64,000 nucleotides of DNA from Micropterix aruncella (GCA_944548615.1 OX155965.1:25720946-25784945), one strand, 5' to 3'; positions 42,816-53,494 are shown, numbered from the stretch's first letter. Numbers and translations are program-made. The notes: a model not told the origin generated them from the sequence alone.

Positions 42816-43511
42816 TGACTTGTTTTGAGTTTGAAGTCAGTAACTGAACTGACGACGAGTCAGCGCTTAACCGGCTTGAAATCAATTTATGTACACGATG
42901 GTAGTAACGGGTCACCACTGACTTGTATTGAGTTTGAAGTCAGTAGCTAACAATGTAAATCAGCCTTAAGGGGGTATTCTGGTCTAGAGGCCTAAATTTT
43001 AGGCGTTTTCCGAGTAGGTAAAAAAAACAGTTTTACAATCCATTTTTACAATATGCTCATTAACGTTTCAAGAATACAAAAAAAAAACAGAAAATCAAAG
43101 TGTTAAAGGCTAGTGAAAAAGGGGCTAAAAAAAGTGCATTCTGCTCGACATGTTTTTAATTCTTGGATTGTTACGAAACAAACAAAAACAAAAAAAATCT
43201 AGGACGTCGCTATGGCTCGGACCTTGGAAACAAAATAAATGTTTTTTTCGCAAAATAGCGTTTTACTAAAAATGTCCCTGTTTTTTTATATTTCCATTTT
43301 TTTTAAATAGTAAATAAAAAATAAAACCGAAATCCTTGCTCCCGGATATAGAGAGATAAGCAAAGATGATTTTCACCAAATTGCAAATAAATCGTTTAGG
43401 TAGAACTTGAGAAATCATGTCGAGTAAGTCGAAAAAAGTAGTTTTGAGAAAAAAATTGCAGTTTGAGACAAAGTTTTGGGAGCGTAACTCAAATAGTTTG
43501 TCATTTTGTTT

Positions 43512-43700
43512 CTACTTCAAAATTAACATTTTCTGAAGTTCTTCAGCTAAGCGAGCTGTTCTAGTTTCATACTCAGGTAGTCGTGGATTGCATACCGTAT
43601 ATTGATCGATTCGTTCCGGCCCGAACGATTTAGTTGCCACATCACAAAAGTCGCTGTATATCCCAAAATAATTCAAATTTTGAAAAATCCTTAAAAAATT
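43512..43700 (-). CDS. Unrecognised ORF, possible transposase end
   Basis: The minus strand reads NLNYFGIYSDFCDVATKSFG, PERIDQYTVCNPRLPEYETR and TARLAEELQKMLILK with a TAG at 43512-43514. Composition is protein-like and clearly better than chance frames nearby. Its location inside a TIR element suggests a transposase C-terminus, but I recognise no family motif. Its 5' side runs into an (AAGTT)n microsatellite with stops. Confidence 0.4.
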   Translation of the reverse strand, partial: NFLRIFQNLNYFGIYSDFCDVATKSFGPERIDQYTVCNPRLPEYETRTARLAEELQKMLILK

Positions 43701-43732
43701 TAACTTAACTTAACTTAACTTAACTTAATTAA
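43697..43732. repeat. (TTAAC)n microsatellite
   Basis: Six near-perfect pentamers, TTAACTTAACTTAACTTAAC and so on. Confidence 0.9.
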
Positions 43733-44231
43733 AAAGGTTAACTTTGAAAATAGGCGAAGGAAATAAGCTTTTATTGAAATGCTCTTTCCTGAGCCATCCC
43801 TGGATGCAGCAGCCATGTCAAGGTGAAACTTAGAACGGGCTATTATAATTGAGTGTGTAAACAAAATTTTGCTTCTGTGAGGTTGAACGTTGAGGAGTCC
43901 TTTAGTCGGGAGCCAACCCTGGGCGCATCAGTCATGTTATGGTGAAACATATAACGGGCTATCATAATTGAATGCGTATTATATAAAAAAAATCGTGTGT
44001 GTGCTGTTGATCGTTGATGAGTCCCCTTGTCGAAAGCCAACCTTGGGCGCAGCAGCTATGACATGGCGAAACTTAGAACGGGCTATCATAATTGAATGCG
44101 TATACAAAATTTCGTGACTGTGCTGTTGACCTTTGAGGATGATACTATAACGGGCTATCATAATTAAATGCGTATATAACCTTACGTGACTGTGATGTTG
44201 ACTGTTTAGGAGTCCCCTTGTTGGGAGCCAA

Positions 44232-45077
44232 TCCTCATCATCATCATCATCATCATTTATTCATTCCATAAAAGCATTTCACAATACTGAGGAACATGTC
44301 AAATTTTACAATCATAGTTTACCGGATGATAAAACCGCTTTGATTAATTAAAAGGAAAAAAAATAATTGTAATCAGAGGTGATTACTTAAAAATAGTCAA
44401 ATTTACAAAATAATCCATAATCAAACAAATAATAATCAATACCATAAAAAGAAAAATTCTGAAACATGCGTAATTAAAAACAATGTCAATAAAATCTAAA
44501 ACTTAGTTCGAAAGTATAGTCATAATATGGTTATTTATAATCAAGCAATTGTGGACGCAATATCATAAAAGTCGTCCAGTTTGTAAAGGGCATGTTTGAC
44601 AACTGATTTTTCAAGCAGATTTTATATGCTGCCATCTCAAGTCTTTTCGTTGATGATGGCAAAGCATTGAACAATTTAAAACTAATATATAAAAATGTTT
44701 TTTGATATTTAGTCAAGCGTACTTTAGGCAATAACACATTGTTCTTATGTCGCGTATTATGGCTATACCGAGTGGAGTGAAGCTCGCAATTTAAAACATT
44801 CTCTTTGGCGTATAAAAGGCACTGATATATGTATATAGACGATATGGTAAGGATACCAGCTTTAATAAAAAAAGGGCAATGTGTTTCTCTGCTTACATAA
44901 AAAATTGTCCTAACGGCTTGCTTTTGTAGCACAAAAACGCGATGGGTATCGGTTGCATTACCCCATAGTAGTATCGCATAAGACATCTTTGAATGGAAGC
45001 AGGAGTGATACACACTGATCGCTGCCCGTTCGCCAGCCAGAAATTTCATTTTTCTTATAGCATAGACTGCCGGATCT
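44232..45077 (-). mobile_element. LINE family H, 5'-truncated, in element M
   Basis: The 3' end is the (ATG)n tail, seen as TCATCATCATCATCATCATC at 44231-44262. The 5' end is near 45077. ATCC before the tail and ATCT after the 5' end suggest a 4-bp or longer duplication. It codes for the reverse-transcriptase C-terminus. Confidence 0.75.
44531..45077 (-). CDS. LINE reverse-transcriptase C-terminal fragment
   Basis: An uninterrupted minus frame of about 180 codons reads VYHSCFHSKMSYAILLWGNA, VLQKQAVRTIFYVSRETHC, PFFIKAGILTISSIYIYQCL, YSHNTRHKNNVLLPKVRLTK and FKLFNALPSSTKRLE. YxxFHSxxSYxxxLWGN and the HNTR block typify the region after the reverse-transcriptase palm in insect Jockey/CR1-type LINEs. 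The open frame extends 13 codons further upstream (to an ATG at 45115), but those codons come from element M, not the LINE. It has no catalytic motif. Confidence 0.75.
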
Positions 45078-45293
45078 AGGTGCAGAATCAGGTCTTGCTT
45101 ACCATAAAAATGCATTGTTATCGGAACTGAACCGACATGTATAATTTCAACTTCATAGGATAAGAGGAAGTGGTTCTAATTCTGATTGCAAGATTTGGCC
45201 TAAACAAATATACTGACAAACATTGCAAGGTAAATAAAAGCTTCTAAAAAAAAAGTTTTTTTTTCAAGTTTCTAAACCAGAATACCCAGTTAA

Positions 45294-45880
45294 TTCTATG
45301 ACCGCGCCCGCCGAAACGTACAAAACAACCGAAAGCGAAATTCGGTCGCTCACTAAATGAACGAACAATGTAAGTGAAATGAGATGAAATGAGTGAAACG
45401 CGGTCGGCATTCCGTCTTCTTACTGTAATTACGTTTTGTGGACCGTCAAAAGGGGCAAATTGGATTGCATCTGTGCGGAGATACGAAATATCTCGCGAGC
45501 GTGCATTACGTCGGCTTTCTACGCGAGAGAAAGAGAGTGAGTGGAGGTAATTGGAAGCGATTGCACGGAACCGCCTCTAGCAGATTAACCGGCATTAAAA
45601 CGATTAATGACTTCAAATGCCATTTTGAGATGAATCACAGTTAGGTAAAGGAGAAGTACCATATTAAACATCACATCGCATATTCAAAACAAAAGCTATA
45701 ATTACAACAGTTTTAAGTACAAATATTTTACGAATAGATAAAGATTTAAAGTTTCCTGTAATTAGAGTTTTATTAGGTGGTTTTAGTGTTGTGCTGAAGT
45801 CTTATGATGTCTTATACGCTGTCTTATACGCTGAGAAATATCGATAAAAACATGTTTGTTTGTATCTTTATTATTTATTA
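45294..45880. other. Unassigned
   Basis: 45290-45640 is GC-richer. A 68-codon plus frame (45438-45644) has no recognised motif. Confidence 0.3.
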
Positions 45881-46153
45881 GGTATAACTAATATATTTAT
45901 TATTTACACAAAAATATCTTTATTGTGAAATGTTACAATGGGCGGGTTTATTATCATATGACAATCTATTACAACCAACCCTACTATGACGTGTTATATG
46001 TATGTGTACGTGTAAGATGTCTGTAAGTGTGTGTCTTGTTATTGCATTCGATCGACAGAATTGAAAATGCAATTCCGTTAACTTGATCCCAACGGAAAAT
46101 GGTGACCCAGCCGGGAATCAAACTCATGACCTAACCACTATGCCACCGGGACA
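45881..46153 (-). mobile_element. tRNA-derived SINE, minus copy
   Basis: On the minus strand it gives GTCCCGGTGGCATAGTGGTT (A box), GAGTTTGATTCCCGGC (B box), ACCATTTTCCGTTGGGATCA, CGATCGAATGCAATAACAAG and a tail rich in AATAATAAA. It matches 35800-36004 and is the better-preserved copy. Confidence 0.8.
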
Positions 46154-46555
46154 TGTCAAAATTGCTATAATGATTTTCAGTTTCCGATATGTCTATTTAG
46201 TTATTCATTTAATCAATTGATTAACGCATTTACTAAGCACATGTGTCTGGAAATATCTCAAACTTCGATAGTTTTTTAGCAAAATTCAGCAAAAGTTAGC
46301 AAAAAAAAATAAGAACTGCAAAAAAACAACCGTGTCATTTTTTCAGAATTTCAGTAAAATTAGTAAAAATCCTTATTTCCAATTCGTTTACAGTGTTTTA
46401 CTATAATAATGAAATATTTTTTATTTTATATCTCGATAGCGATTATTATGTATTCTTTATCGAATTTCATTCATAATTTTACCGCTTCATAAAACATACT
46501 ATTCCGGTATAAATTTTTGTTCACATCGTATACTGGGTCTTTCGTATACTAGGAC
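46154..46555. other. AT-rich gap
   Basis: No recognised feature. Confidence 0.3.
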
Positions 46556-47264
46556 TTACGGAGGTAACCTGGTTTAGAAGGCAAAAAAAATATATTTTTC
46601 ATGATTTAAAAAAAAACAAGTTGAAATATAACCATGAATCTTTCACCTGTGGAAAGCTGATTAGTCTCACATTGCTATTAGTTAAAAACACTACTTATGT
46701 TTAAATAAAACTTTATCATCAAAACCATATTTTTCAGTTTTGCGCCGGTGATTAAAAAAAACTACTTGACAGAGTTGCTAAAAAAAATATTGAAAGATTA
46801 TTAAATTCTCTTCTATATGAACTAAAAAAAATCAGGAAAAAATGTTTTTATATATTTTTTCCTACTAGTTAGACAACATTTTTGAGCGAAAATCGATTTC
46901 ATTTCGTAAAATTCTTGAAAAATTATTAAAATTATAAGTTTTAGTTATCTTTTTTGTAATCTACAAAATGCATGTAAAACAATTAATGTCTTACTTCTTT
47001 TTTGTTTCAGATAAAATTACGCTCGCTATTACCGGCGCAAGCAGATACCGTCATTTCTGCAGCGGTAGAAACATTTGCAATTCAATATCACAAAAATAGT
47101 TTTTTTTACTATTACAAAAAATATTTTTATCTTTCAAATGTAAAAGATTCATGTTCAAAATTATGTAAAAGATTCATGAATAGATTTCAACTTAAAGTTG
47201 AAAAAAATTACCAAAACTAGTTTTTTTTTGCCTTCTAAACCTATCCTAATGCTATCCCTCTTAA
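46556..47264. mobile_element. TTTAGAAGGC-TIR element (~700 bp)
   Basis: CTGGTTTAGAAGGCAAAAAA (about 46568) is mirrored by TTTTTTGCCTTCTAAACC (about 47224-47242). TTAA closes the right side (47261-47264) and TTAC is at the left, probably a mutated TTAA. The interior is AT-rich. A 72-codon frame (47002-47220) is likely chance. Confidence 0.6.
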
Positions 47265-48110
47265 CCATTAATAATATAATTTATAGAAAAAATAATTGTA
47301 ATAATTGTCATTTAAGTGCATTTGGTCTATTAAATAAAAATGTCTTTCTAGAGAATGTCAATTTCAAACCTTTATATTTTTATCACGAGCTGTATTTCAT
47401 TCCTGTCCAAATAGATGATTCTGTAGTTTAATGTCAAAAGTCAACCAAAAAATGACAATTCTCCTTTTTTCCCTCTGGTCTTTAAATGTTTCTCCCGTCA
47501 ATTAACCGCCCTGCCTATTAGTTATTTTTCAAAAAGTAGGTGAATCATTGGTTTTTTTGTTAGATTTTCCAATAACAACACTTGTTTAAATATAACAGTC
47601 AAAATATATAGCGGTTTAAATAAAAGCCTTTTATATATCGGCCTTATATACATTTTTTTATATATTATTTTTACATAATAAAAATAATAACGAAATGATA
47701 ATATAGCGGACGTATCACGTACGTTCGTATAGGTAGGGCGCTTAAATAGGGCCTGTATTATATCTTAAAATATCAAAAATATTTATAAAATATTTATTGA
47801 TTTAGAAATATTTTGAAATGTAACCGCAAACGCACTGCTAATTGTGACCGATTAACTGTAAAAAAATATGCGTTTTGTTATTTGACAATGTCTATAAATC
47901 CATTTATCTATTACAATTAATATTTTTCAACTTTTTTGTAATTTTTTAAGAGTTAATAAAGACTGGAAGCCTTAATCAGCATTTTTTCATATACACCAGT
48001 CATTCTGACTGGTTTTGGTAGAAATAGGTAATTTTAAATAGCTGGTAAATCCAGTGTTAAGAAGTAAATAATGTGTCAAAAACATACGAAAACGAAAAAA
48101 AAAAATAATC
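47265..48110. other. AT-rich gap
   Basis: No recognised coding or repeat structure. Confidence 0.3.
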
Positions 48111-48114
48111 TTAC

Positions 48115-48186
48115 CAGCAGCACCCACTACACAACAAAGCGTAAATAAGTTGTCCTTTGATAAACTCATATGATAGATGTACATAC
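48115..48186 (-). CDS. Candidate 72-bp exon, possible signal-peptide start
   Basis: On the minus strand TACTTTCTTTCTTTTCAG (polypyrimidine tract and acceptor) precedes GTATGTACATC, and GCTGCTG is followed by GTAAGATT (donor). Between them an ATG opens MYIYHMSLSKDNLFTLCCVV then GAAG, a hydrophobic run like the beginning of a secreted protein, ending in phase 1. Both splice motifs are good and correctly spaced for a short exon, but no partner exon is visible and I recognise no protein. Confidence 0.35.
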
Positions 48187-48297
48187 CTGAAAAGAAAGAA
48201 AGTATAAAATTAGTATTGTTTTCAATCGTCCTAATCTTTTAAAATTTTAGTTCTAAATTTTTGTGGTAATTATAAGTTATGTATAGAAAAGAAAAAA

Positions 48298-48945
48298 ACG
48301 GTCGTGTCAACCTAAGACTTTCCTGGCAAGTAGCCAATGACTGATTTCATCTGAATATAATTTAAAAAAAATAGATGAGCGCCCTCTCACGGTCGGCGGA
48401 CAAACCCGCTTGGGTTCTGTTCCATATGTATGAACCGCGCTGCCCGAGTCGTTCACATTTGATTAAAATTTATTGCGGAATTGAAATGGAATTAGTGTAG
48501 CTTGTATATGAGATATTCCAATCAAAATTTAGGCCCAACAAGGCATCCATGTACCAAATTTCGAGTCTCTAACTCCAATATTTCGAGTCTCTAACTCCAA
48601 TATTATGAAACTTTACAATAATATAGCTATTACATCAGAATAACACATAGGCTATAATTTATAAAGATATATAGTTTTCTATCATCATTATCACAATTTT
48701 CCATCACCACGAGGGTGAAACCGCGGGGCGCAGCTAGTATACAAAAATACATAAACGTACCTACCTATATTAATTTATACTTTTTATATACATACACAGA
48801 CAGACATACTTCAATCCAGAAATGGTCTAATCGTCGCGGGGGCCTCAAAATAGATATTTTCGACTTCATCTCAAAAAAATATTTCTGCGCGTTCACAGTA
48901 CTTTCCCTCCTGGTCGGTTGGTGGCCCGGGAAAGTTAAAGTTTAA
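48298..48945 (+). mobile_element. Repeat R19, copy 2
   Basis: GTGTCAACCTAAGACTTTCC, AGATGAGCGCCCTCTC, TAGTGTAGCTTGTATATGAG, ACAGACAGACATACTTC and TGCGCGTTCACAGTACTTTC match R19 copy 1 without the two inserts found there. The phrase TTTCGAGTCTCTAACTCCAA is tandemly doubled (48557-48602), then an H2 Helitron fragment (48602-48737) interrupts. Confidence 0.7.
48602..48737 (+). mobile_element. Helitron H2 3' fragment
   Basis: ATGAAACTTTACAATAATAT, CAATTTTCCATCACCACGAG and GAAACCGCGGGGCGCAGCTA then G before T match the minus-strand copy at 27377-27596. The first ~85 bp are missing. Confidence 0.75.
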
Positions 48946-48989
48946 AACAAGAGCAGTTTGGCGGCGGAAATGGCACGGAAAGAAGAAAA

Positions 48990-49440
48990 AGACCCGACGG
49001 TAAGTGCCATAAGCCACCTCCTAGAATGAGGAGTTAGCTGATGCGCATCGAAGCGGCAACATTAGCATGGGGCTGCGACGCACGGTTGCGGATGCCTTTC
49101 ACGGTCGCGGTCACAGCTTTGTTTCCACCTCGATTCTGGAATGTTTCGCTTCTACAACAACCTACCACAGTAGAATGGTTCAAAGTCAATGTTAATGCGC
49201 TGCTGTAATACAGGCACTATGCAATGCGGAGGAATCGAAAAAAAATATTTTTTGGGTTTAGGTAAGGTTGAATAACATATGGCAGGTCATAGTTAATACC
49301 TACATAAACAAATCAGTGAGAAACTCGCTATAAGATATGGTGTCCTGCAAGGGAATGTGCTTGGGCCACTACTGTTTTTAATATATAATAATGAGTTATG
49401 TGAAGTTAAAAGCAGTACGTCGTCGCTCTATATGTGAGAC
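48990..49440 (+). pseudogene. LINE reverse-transcriptase pieces
   Basis: At 49090-49180 the reading HLDSGMFRFYNNLPQ is a LINE C-terminal motif. At 49305-49440 the reading QISEKLAIRYGVLQGNVLGP then LLFLIYNNELCE is motif B of a reverse transcriptase (usual form GVPQGSVLGPLLF). The motif order is reversed, so these are two separate fragments. Confidence 0.65.
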
Positions 49441-50275
49441 CTCGCACATGCCAACAAACAAGAATAACGGATAAACTTCGTTCGAGAGTTTTTTTAGCGC
49501 CGGCTAAAAAAAGGTTTTTGTATCGTTTTGTAGACATTTCATTTCACTGATATGTCTCCGGCTCCGAGAGAAGTACATGAAATGTCTGGAAACTAATTTT
49601 TGAAATTAAACCTGATGCGTCACTTTGAGAAAACGGTTCGTAATTTATATGACAAACGGGTAGGCTGTACCTCCTCTCTATCTCGTATCCCGCTGTACGA
49701 TTGCTGTCTCGGGCGCGAGACAGCGGGCGCCTACTGTATCATTAAAATGCTGTGGTGCTATGATGTTTCCGTAGACATCCATCCATAGCAGCTGAATAAA
49801 TTTCACGGAAGCCAAACAATGGAAAGTGCCGCCTTTGCGATAATTCCCTTCGATCGCGTGGGGCAACGAACGCGGCGCGCCGATACCTTATTGTATGATT
49901 CATAGCACGTGGCAAATTAAAGTTCACGGGAGGAGAGAGCCAAGTCGCTGCGGAGGAAAAAACGTGTCGAATGCGAGCGAATCTACCTATGACACTGCAC
50001 AGTCTACTAATCTGTAGAACCGCTCGTTCAGATACGAACAGTCCCATGAGATCACAATTGCGCGCGTGTACAATCCACGCGCAACGTCGCTTCATACCCC
50101 GCTCTCCCAGCGATTCCGCGAAGCTTGCGCGCGGACTGTATGAGTGGCCGTCCCAGCGACAAACTTGTCTACGCGCTCACACTAGCCTATTTTTCCAAAT
50201 TTTGGAAGTCTTATCTGCTTATCTTTATAAGCATTACATAAATAATACAAAAACAGAATATCATCTCTCTGAGCA
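49441..50275. other. GC-richer, unassigned
   Basis: Frames on both strands are open between 49678 and 50279 with no recognised domain. A short inverse pair GACATTTCAT/ATGAAATGTC lies at about 49532-49588. Confidence 0.3.
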
Positions 50276-50463
50276 TTAAGAGCCTGGTTTAGAAAGGCCA
50301 AAAAACACGTTTTTCATGTTTAAAAAAAAAAAATAAAGTTGAAATTTATTCATGGATCTTTAATCTCTGGAATAACTGATATTTGCTGTAAGTATAAAAA
50401 ACTTACAAATTTTCTTTAAAGCAAACTTTAAACGCGTTTTCGTCAAAACCCGTTTTGACGAAA
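50276..50463. mobile_element. TTAA element left end with a perfect hairpin
   Basis: TTAA (50276-50279) then GAGCCTGGTTTAGAAAGGCC resembles the left end at 46556. TTTCGTCAAAAC-CC-GTTTTGACGAAA (50438-50463) is a 12-bp perfect stem with a 2-nt loop. No matching right end was found. Confidence 0.5.
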
Positions 50464-50479
50464 TCGTACCCGTATCTCG

Positions 50480-51240
50480 GTTTGCCCCCCCTCCCCCCCC
50501 CCTCCTCCGATCAAGAGATAATATTATTCCCGATGTTATGAGTCTTCGTCAAATACCGTCAGATTTAAGAGCTGTACACGGGCCCTATACTGACTAGAAA
50601 ATATTAAGTGTTTAGAATGAACCCCATTTTCATCTTGTCGAATGTATAGGTTCGATATTTTTGTACAAGAGTAAATTCGCGATAGCGCTGTCAACTGCCA
50701 ACCTATAGCAGTCTCCGTGCGCCTATCAAACGGCAGGCAGGCTTTACTCCGCGTCGGGTGCCACTTTTACATCCTATCCGGCGACTGCGGCACGAAATGG
50801 TTTTTTTCCAAACACATGAATTCGGCAACCCCTTATATTTTCGCCCGGGGCAGTCACCCTGGTATGCCCCCCCCCCTCCCTTCGACAGATCAAGGGCTGG
50901 TGTTATCCCAGATGTTATCAGTCTTCTCAAGTCAAATTCCGACAGATTTAAGAACTGTAAGGGTGTATACGGACACTATACTATCAAGTACTTGGTATTT
51001 GCTGTATTCAGTATAAACTCGATTTCTCGTCCCGATTATTGATCATCTCGTCTAATGTATAGGTTCGATATTTTTGTAACAGAGTAAGTTCGCGCCAGCT
51101 TCAAATCGCTGCCAACTGCCAACCTATAGCAGTTTCCGTTCGCCTATCAAACGGCAGGTAGGCTTTACTCCGCGTCGGGTGCATTCCACACTTTCACATT
51201 TTATCGGGCGACTGCTGCGCGAAATGGTCGCTTGCGCTGA
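50480..51240. repeat. Two-unit complex tandem duplication, about 414 bp
   Basis: AATGTATAGGTTCGATATTT at 50641 recurs at 51054. AACTGCCAACCTATAGCAGT, GCCTATCAAACGGCAGG and GGCTTTACTCCGCGTCGGGT follow in both. Each unit is preceded by a C-rich run (about 50486-50505 and 50866-50880) and GATCAAG. No ORF is conserved between the units. Confidence 0.8.
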
Positions 51241-51484
51241 TTCGAGAGAAAAGTCTTCAATGCCTTCTAATTTGCAGCCGACAAAGAGCCAGCGCTCCGT
51301 TACATTACACGTAGGTACCTATCGAGTCGTTCGAGCGGTTTCGTTGTTAATTCGATGGGAGATGTAATCCGTTTTAAGAACTCCGAATTCGCGATCGAAT
51401 CGAAATGAGCAACATGTTGATAAATTTTAAAATGAAAATAATTAGAACTAAATGAAGATGGCAGATTTTATTTTCATTACGTAA
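51241..51484. other. No recognised feature
   Basis: Short spacer before a Helitron. Confidence 0.3.
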
Positions 51485-52168
51485 TCTATACTAATATTAT
51501 AAAGAGGTAACGTTTGTGACGTTGTAGGAAGTAATCTCTGGATCTACTGAACCGATTCAGAAAATTCTTTTACCAATAGAAATCTACGTTATTTGTGAGT
51601 GTCATAGGCTATCTGTTAATCAGAAAAATGAAAAGACTTTTTCGTGGTAGTCGGATTTACAAAGTAAGTCGGAGAATAAGCGGTCGAACGAAAACGTTTC
51701 TACTAACGATGCCTTAACGATGAGAGAAATATGATTAGGTTCTAGCGAAAAGTTGTAGAGCTTGATAATGCCTACAAAAAAGTCAGCGACAGCATATGTC
51801 TAACTTTTATATTTAAGTCACAAAAAGTAGTATTTTAAATTAAAAAAATAATTTAAATCGTTAGGTCATGTTTATTGGCCATATTATCAACAAATATGAA
51901 TTCTTATCAAAATAAGTAAATTTATCGTCTCAAGTGTTTAAAACAAAAGACTTATCCCTTTTACTGCGTATAATTTCCATTTTACTGCATAAATAGTTAA
52001 AGAGATAATGCGCTCACAAATAAGACACTCACAAAAAGACACACCTCACAAATAACGGTATTATAGTGAAATCGGCATGCAAATACATACATACAAATGC
52101 AGTAAAAATATAACCCTTCTTTTGACAAAAAGTTTTACCGCCCAACGAAGTGGGCACGGGTCAGCTAG
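51485..52168 (+). mobile_element. Helitron-like element H1, copy 2 (684 bp)
   Basis: It begins TCTATACTAATATTATAAAG after A and ends GGGTCAGCTAG before T. The hairpin CCG-CCCA / TGGG-CA-CGG around ACGAAG lies 8 nt before CTAG. It retains a block (GAATAAGCGGTCGAACGAAA, CGATGCCTTAACGATGAGAG) missing from copy 1. Confidence 0.88.
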
Positions 52169-52559
52169 TAATTTGTATTTGGATTTATTTTATAATGGTT
52201 GTCGACTACTTTTATCATTTAATGATTATATTGATATTTTAATGATTATTTTGTTTGTTTTTTACTATAACAATGTTGTAACCATTTTCATCCTAGATTA
52301 TGAAACTCCCCCTAACCACCGTTTCCAAGGTAGAATTTAGGAGCAGCAGACTATGAGCGGTGAACCTATTTTTTAATTTCCTTGATATTCTATGTCTCAT
52401 CCCATCCTACCCTGTCCGGACCAGGGGCGGACCCCTTGCGGATATTCTCTAAATCGTTTTCATATATTTTTAAATGGCATTTTTGTTATTTGATGAATTG
52501 TTGTTAGGTATTAAGTTTTTTGTTTATTTTGCTTTGTTATCTACTGGCACCTAAATTTG
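52169..52559. other. AT-rich, possible LINE 3' UTR
   Basis: ACCCTGTCCGGACCAGGGGC (about 52411) forms a short hairpin. It is probably continuous with the LINE E end downstream. Confidence 0.35.
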
Positions 52560-52690
52560 TTAACTTTTAGGAAGGTTGGCTGTAAGAGATTGTAATTTAG
52601 GCAATAGGTCAGCCTGTTGTATGTTTTGTTTTAAATGTACAATGAAGAATTGTCATCTATCTACCTATAATGAGGGTCGGGTCTGATCCC
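52560..52690 (+). mobile_element. LINE family E 3' end
   Basis: GGTTGGCTGTAAGAGATTGT, ATTTAGGCAATAGGTCAGCC and a CTATCTACCTAT tail match, in inverse, the 3' end at 57085-57180. Confidence 0.6.
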
Positions 52691-53054
52691 AAACAAACCA
52701 GCTCAAAATCGTCAACTATACAATAAATCAATCTAATGTCGCATGGCGTATGTTTGCCACAGTATACAGAGCTTATGGACGTACGTTCATTCAACCGCTC
52801 AAGTCAGAGTATTAACGAAAGCCCCACGTAGCAACTACACATTACGAATGCATCGCTCTCCCCCTCCTTATAACGGTGCATTACTTCCTTCCTTTGGATA
52901 CGGAAATATGAGAATTTTATGAGGCACGTCGCGTAGGGAGACAGGTGACTAGGCGCCTCTGTTATAGTTGAATTCATTGCAGTTGGTATTAACAGGGCTT
53001 GGGCTTTATTATTTTTTAGCGACAGTTATGCCAAATTAATATATACTTCGTAGT
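52691..53054. other. Unassigned
   Basis: No recognised feature. Confidence 0.3.
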
Positions 53055-53160
53055 AGGGATGCGCCGAATAAGGGTTTAACCGAATACGAATATTCGGCAG
53101 AACATTCGGTCCAAAATGTACCGAACCGAATATTCGGCCGAACGATTCGGTTTATTTTTG
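53055..53160 (+). mobile_element. hAT-like terminus with ATTCGG repeats
   Basis: TAGTAGGGATGCGCCGAATA is followed by repeated CCGAATATTCGG-type words (CGAATATTCGGCAG, CCGAATATTCGGCCG). TAGGGATGCxCCGAATA is a common start of insect hAT elements. No right end or 8-bp duplication was found. Confidence 0.4.
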
Positions 53161-53494
53161 ATGAGAATTTATTAGATCGCCATTTGAGTCCTTTCACATG
53201 GTGGGCAAACCACCAAGGAAATATTTATGAGGAAAAATAAATTGCTAGGCAGAGAGTCTAGTTTTCCTACATCATAATTTACCACACTTAAATGTTAAAT
53301 ATCAATTAATTGCATTTGTTTACTTGTCTAAAGAATCTGACTTTTCACAGATCTCTGTATGCTGTTAACCCCTCCTACTTGAGTTAACCATTCTTGGTTT
53401 GACGCTTACAAATGCTAAGACTTGAGCTAATCAATTTTGGTTAGCCAATATTTATTATTATTATAATAATAAATGTTTGTAATATTTATTCATT
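53161..53494. other. AT-rich gap
   Basis: No recognised coding signal. Confidence 0.3.

Larger units (their letters stand above)
41706..42955. repeat. ~102-bp minisatellite, about six units, split by a hAT
   Basis: AGTCAGTAACTGAACTGACG starts units at 41808, 41911, 42011 and 42114. A partial unit precedes 41808, and units continue at 42808-42955 after the hAT. Each unit has TTTATGTACACGAT and GGTCAGCACTGACTTG, and is dense in inverse GTCAG/CTGAC words that could form small hairpins. No related array occurs elsewhere in the window. Confidence 0.85.
43760..45242 (+). mobile_element. Minisatellite-bearing element M, copy 2, with LINE inside
   Basis: The array units at 43790-44231 (period about 120 bp, the last shortened) carry TTGAGGAGT, GAGCCAACC and ACGGGCTATCATAATTGAAT. 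The single-copy tail resumes at 45078 (GTGCAGAATCAGGTCTTGCT, TGCATTGTTATCGG) and ends near AATAAAAGCTTCTA. Copy 3 joins array and tail directly, showing that 44232-45077 is inserted. Confidence 0.75.
42966..45293. mobile_element. TTAA-flanked element, outermost of a three-level nest
   Basis: TTAA-GGGGGTATTCTGGTCTAGA at 42966 and TTTCTAAACCAGAATACCC-AG-TTAA ending 45293 are inverse ends with TTAA on both sides. Related TTTAGAAGGC ends occur at 46560-47260 and 50280. Element M lies inside it from about 43760 to 45242, and a LINE lies inside that. The superfamily (piggyBac or Kolobok) is undecided. Confidence 0.7.

Noticed and set aside
41706..42955. CRISPR-like array
   Set aside because: The whole ~102-bp unit repeats with no unique spacers, and the DNA is eukaryotic. 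It is a minisatellite.
43697..43732. Interstitial telomere repeat
   Set aside because: The unit is TTAAC, not the insect TTAGG.
47002..47431. Plus frames within and after the TTTAGAAGGC element
   Set aside because: Low-complexity, Lys/Phe-rich translations of AT-rich DNA.
49678..50279. Opposed ORFs of 102 and 117 codons
   Set aside because: Composition is irregular (Arg/Cys/His-rich) and no domain, start context or splice site supports them.
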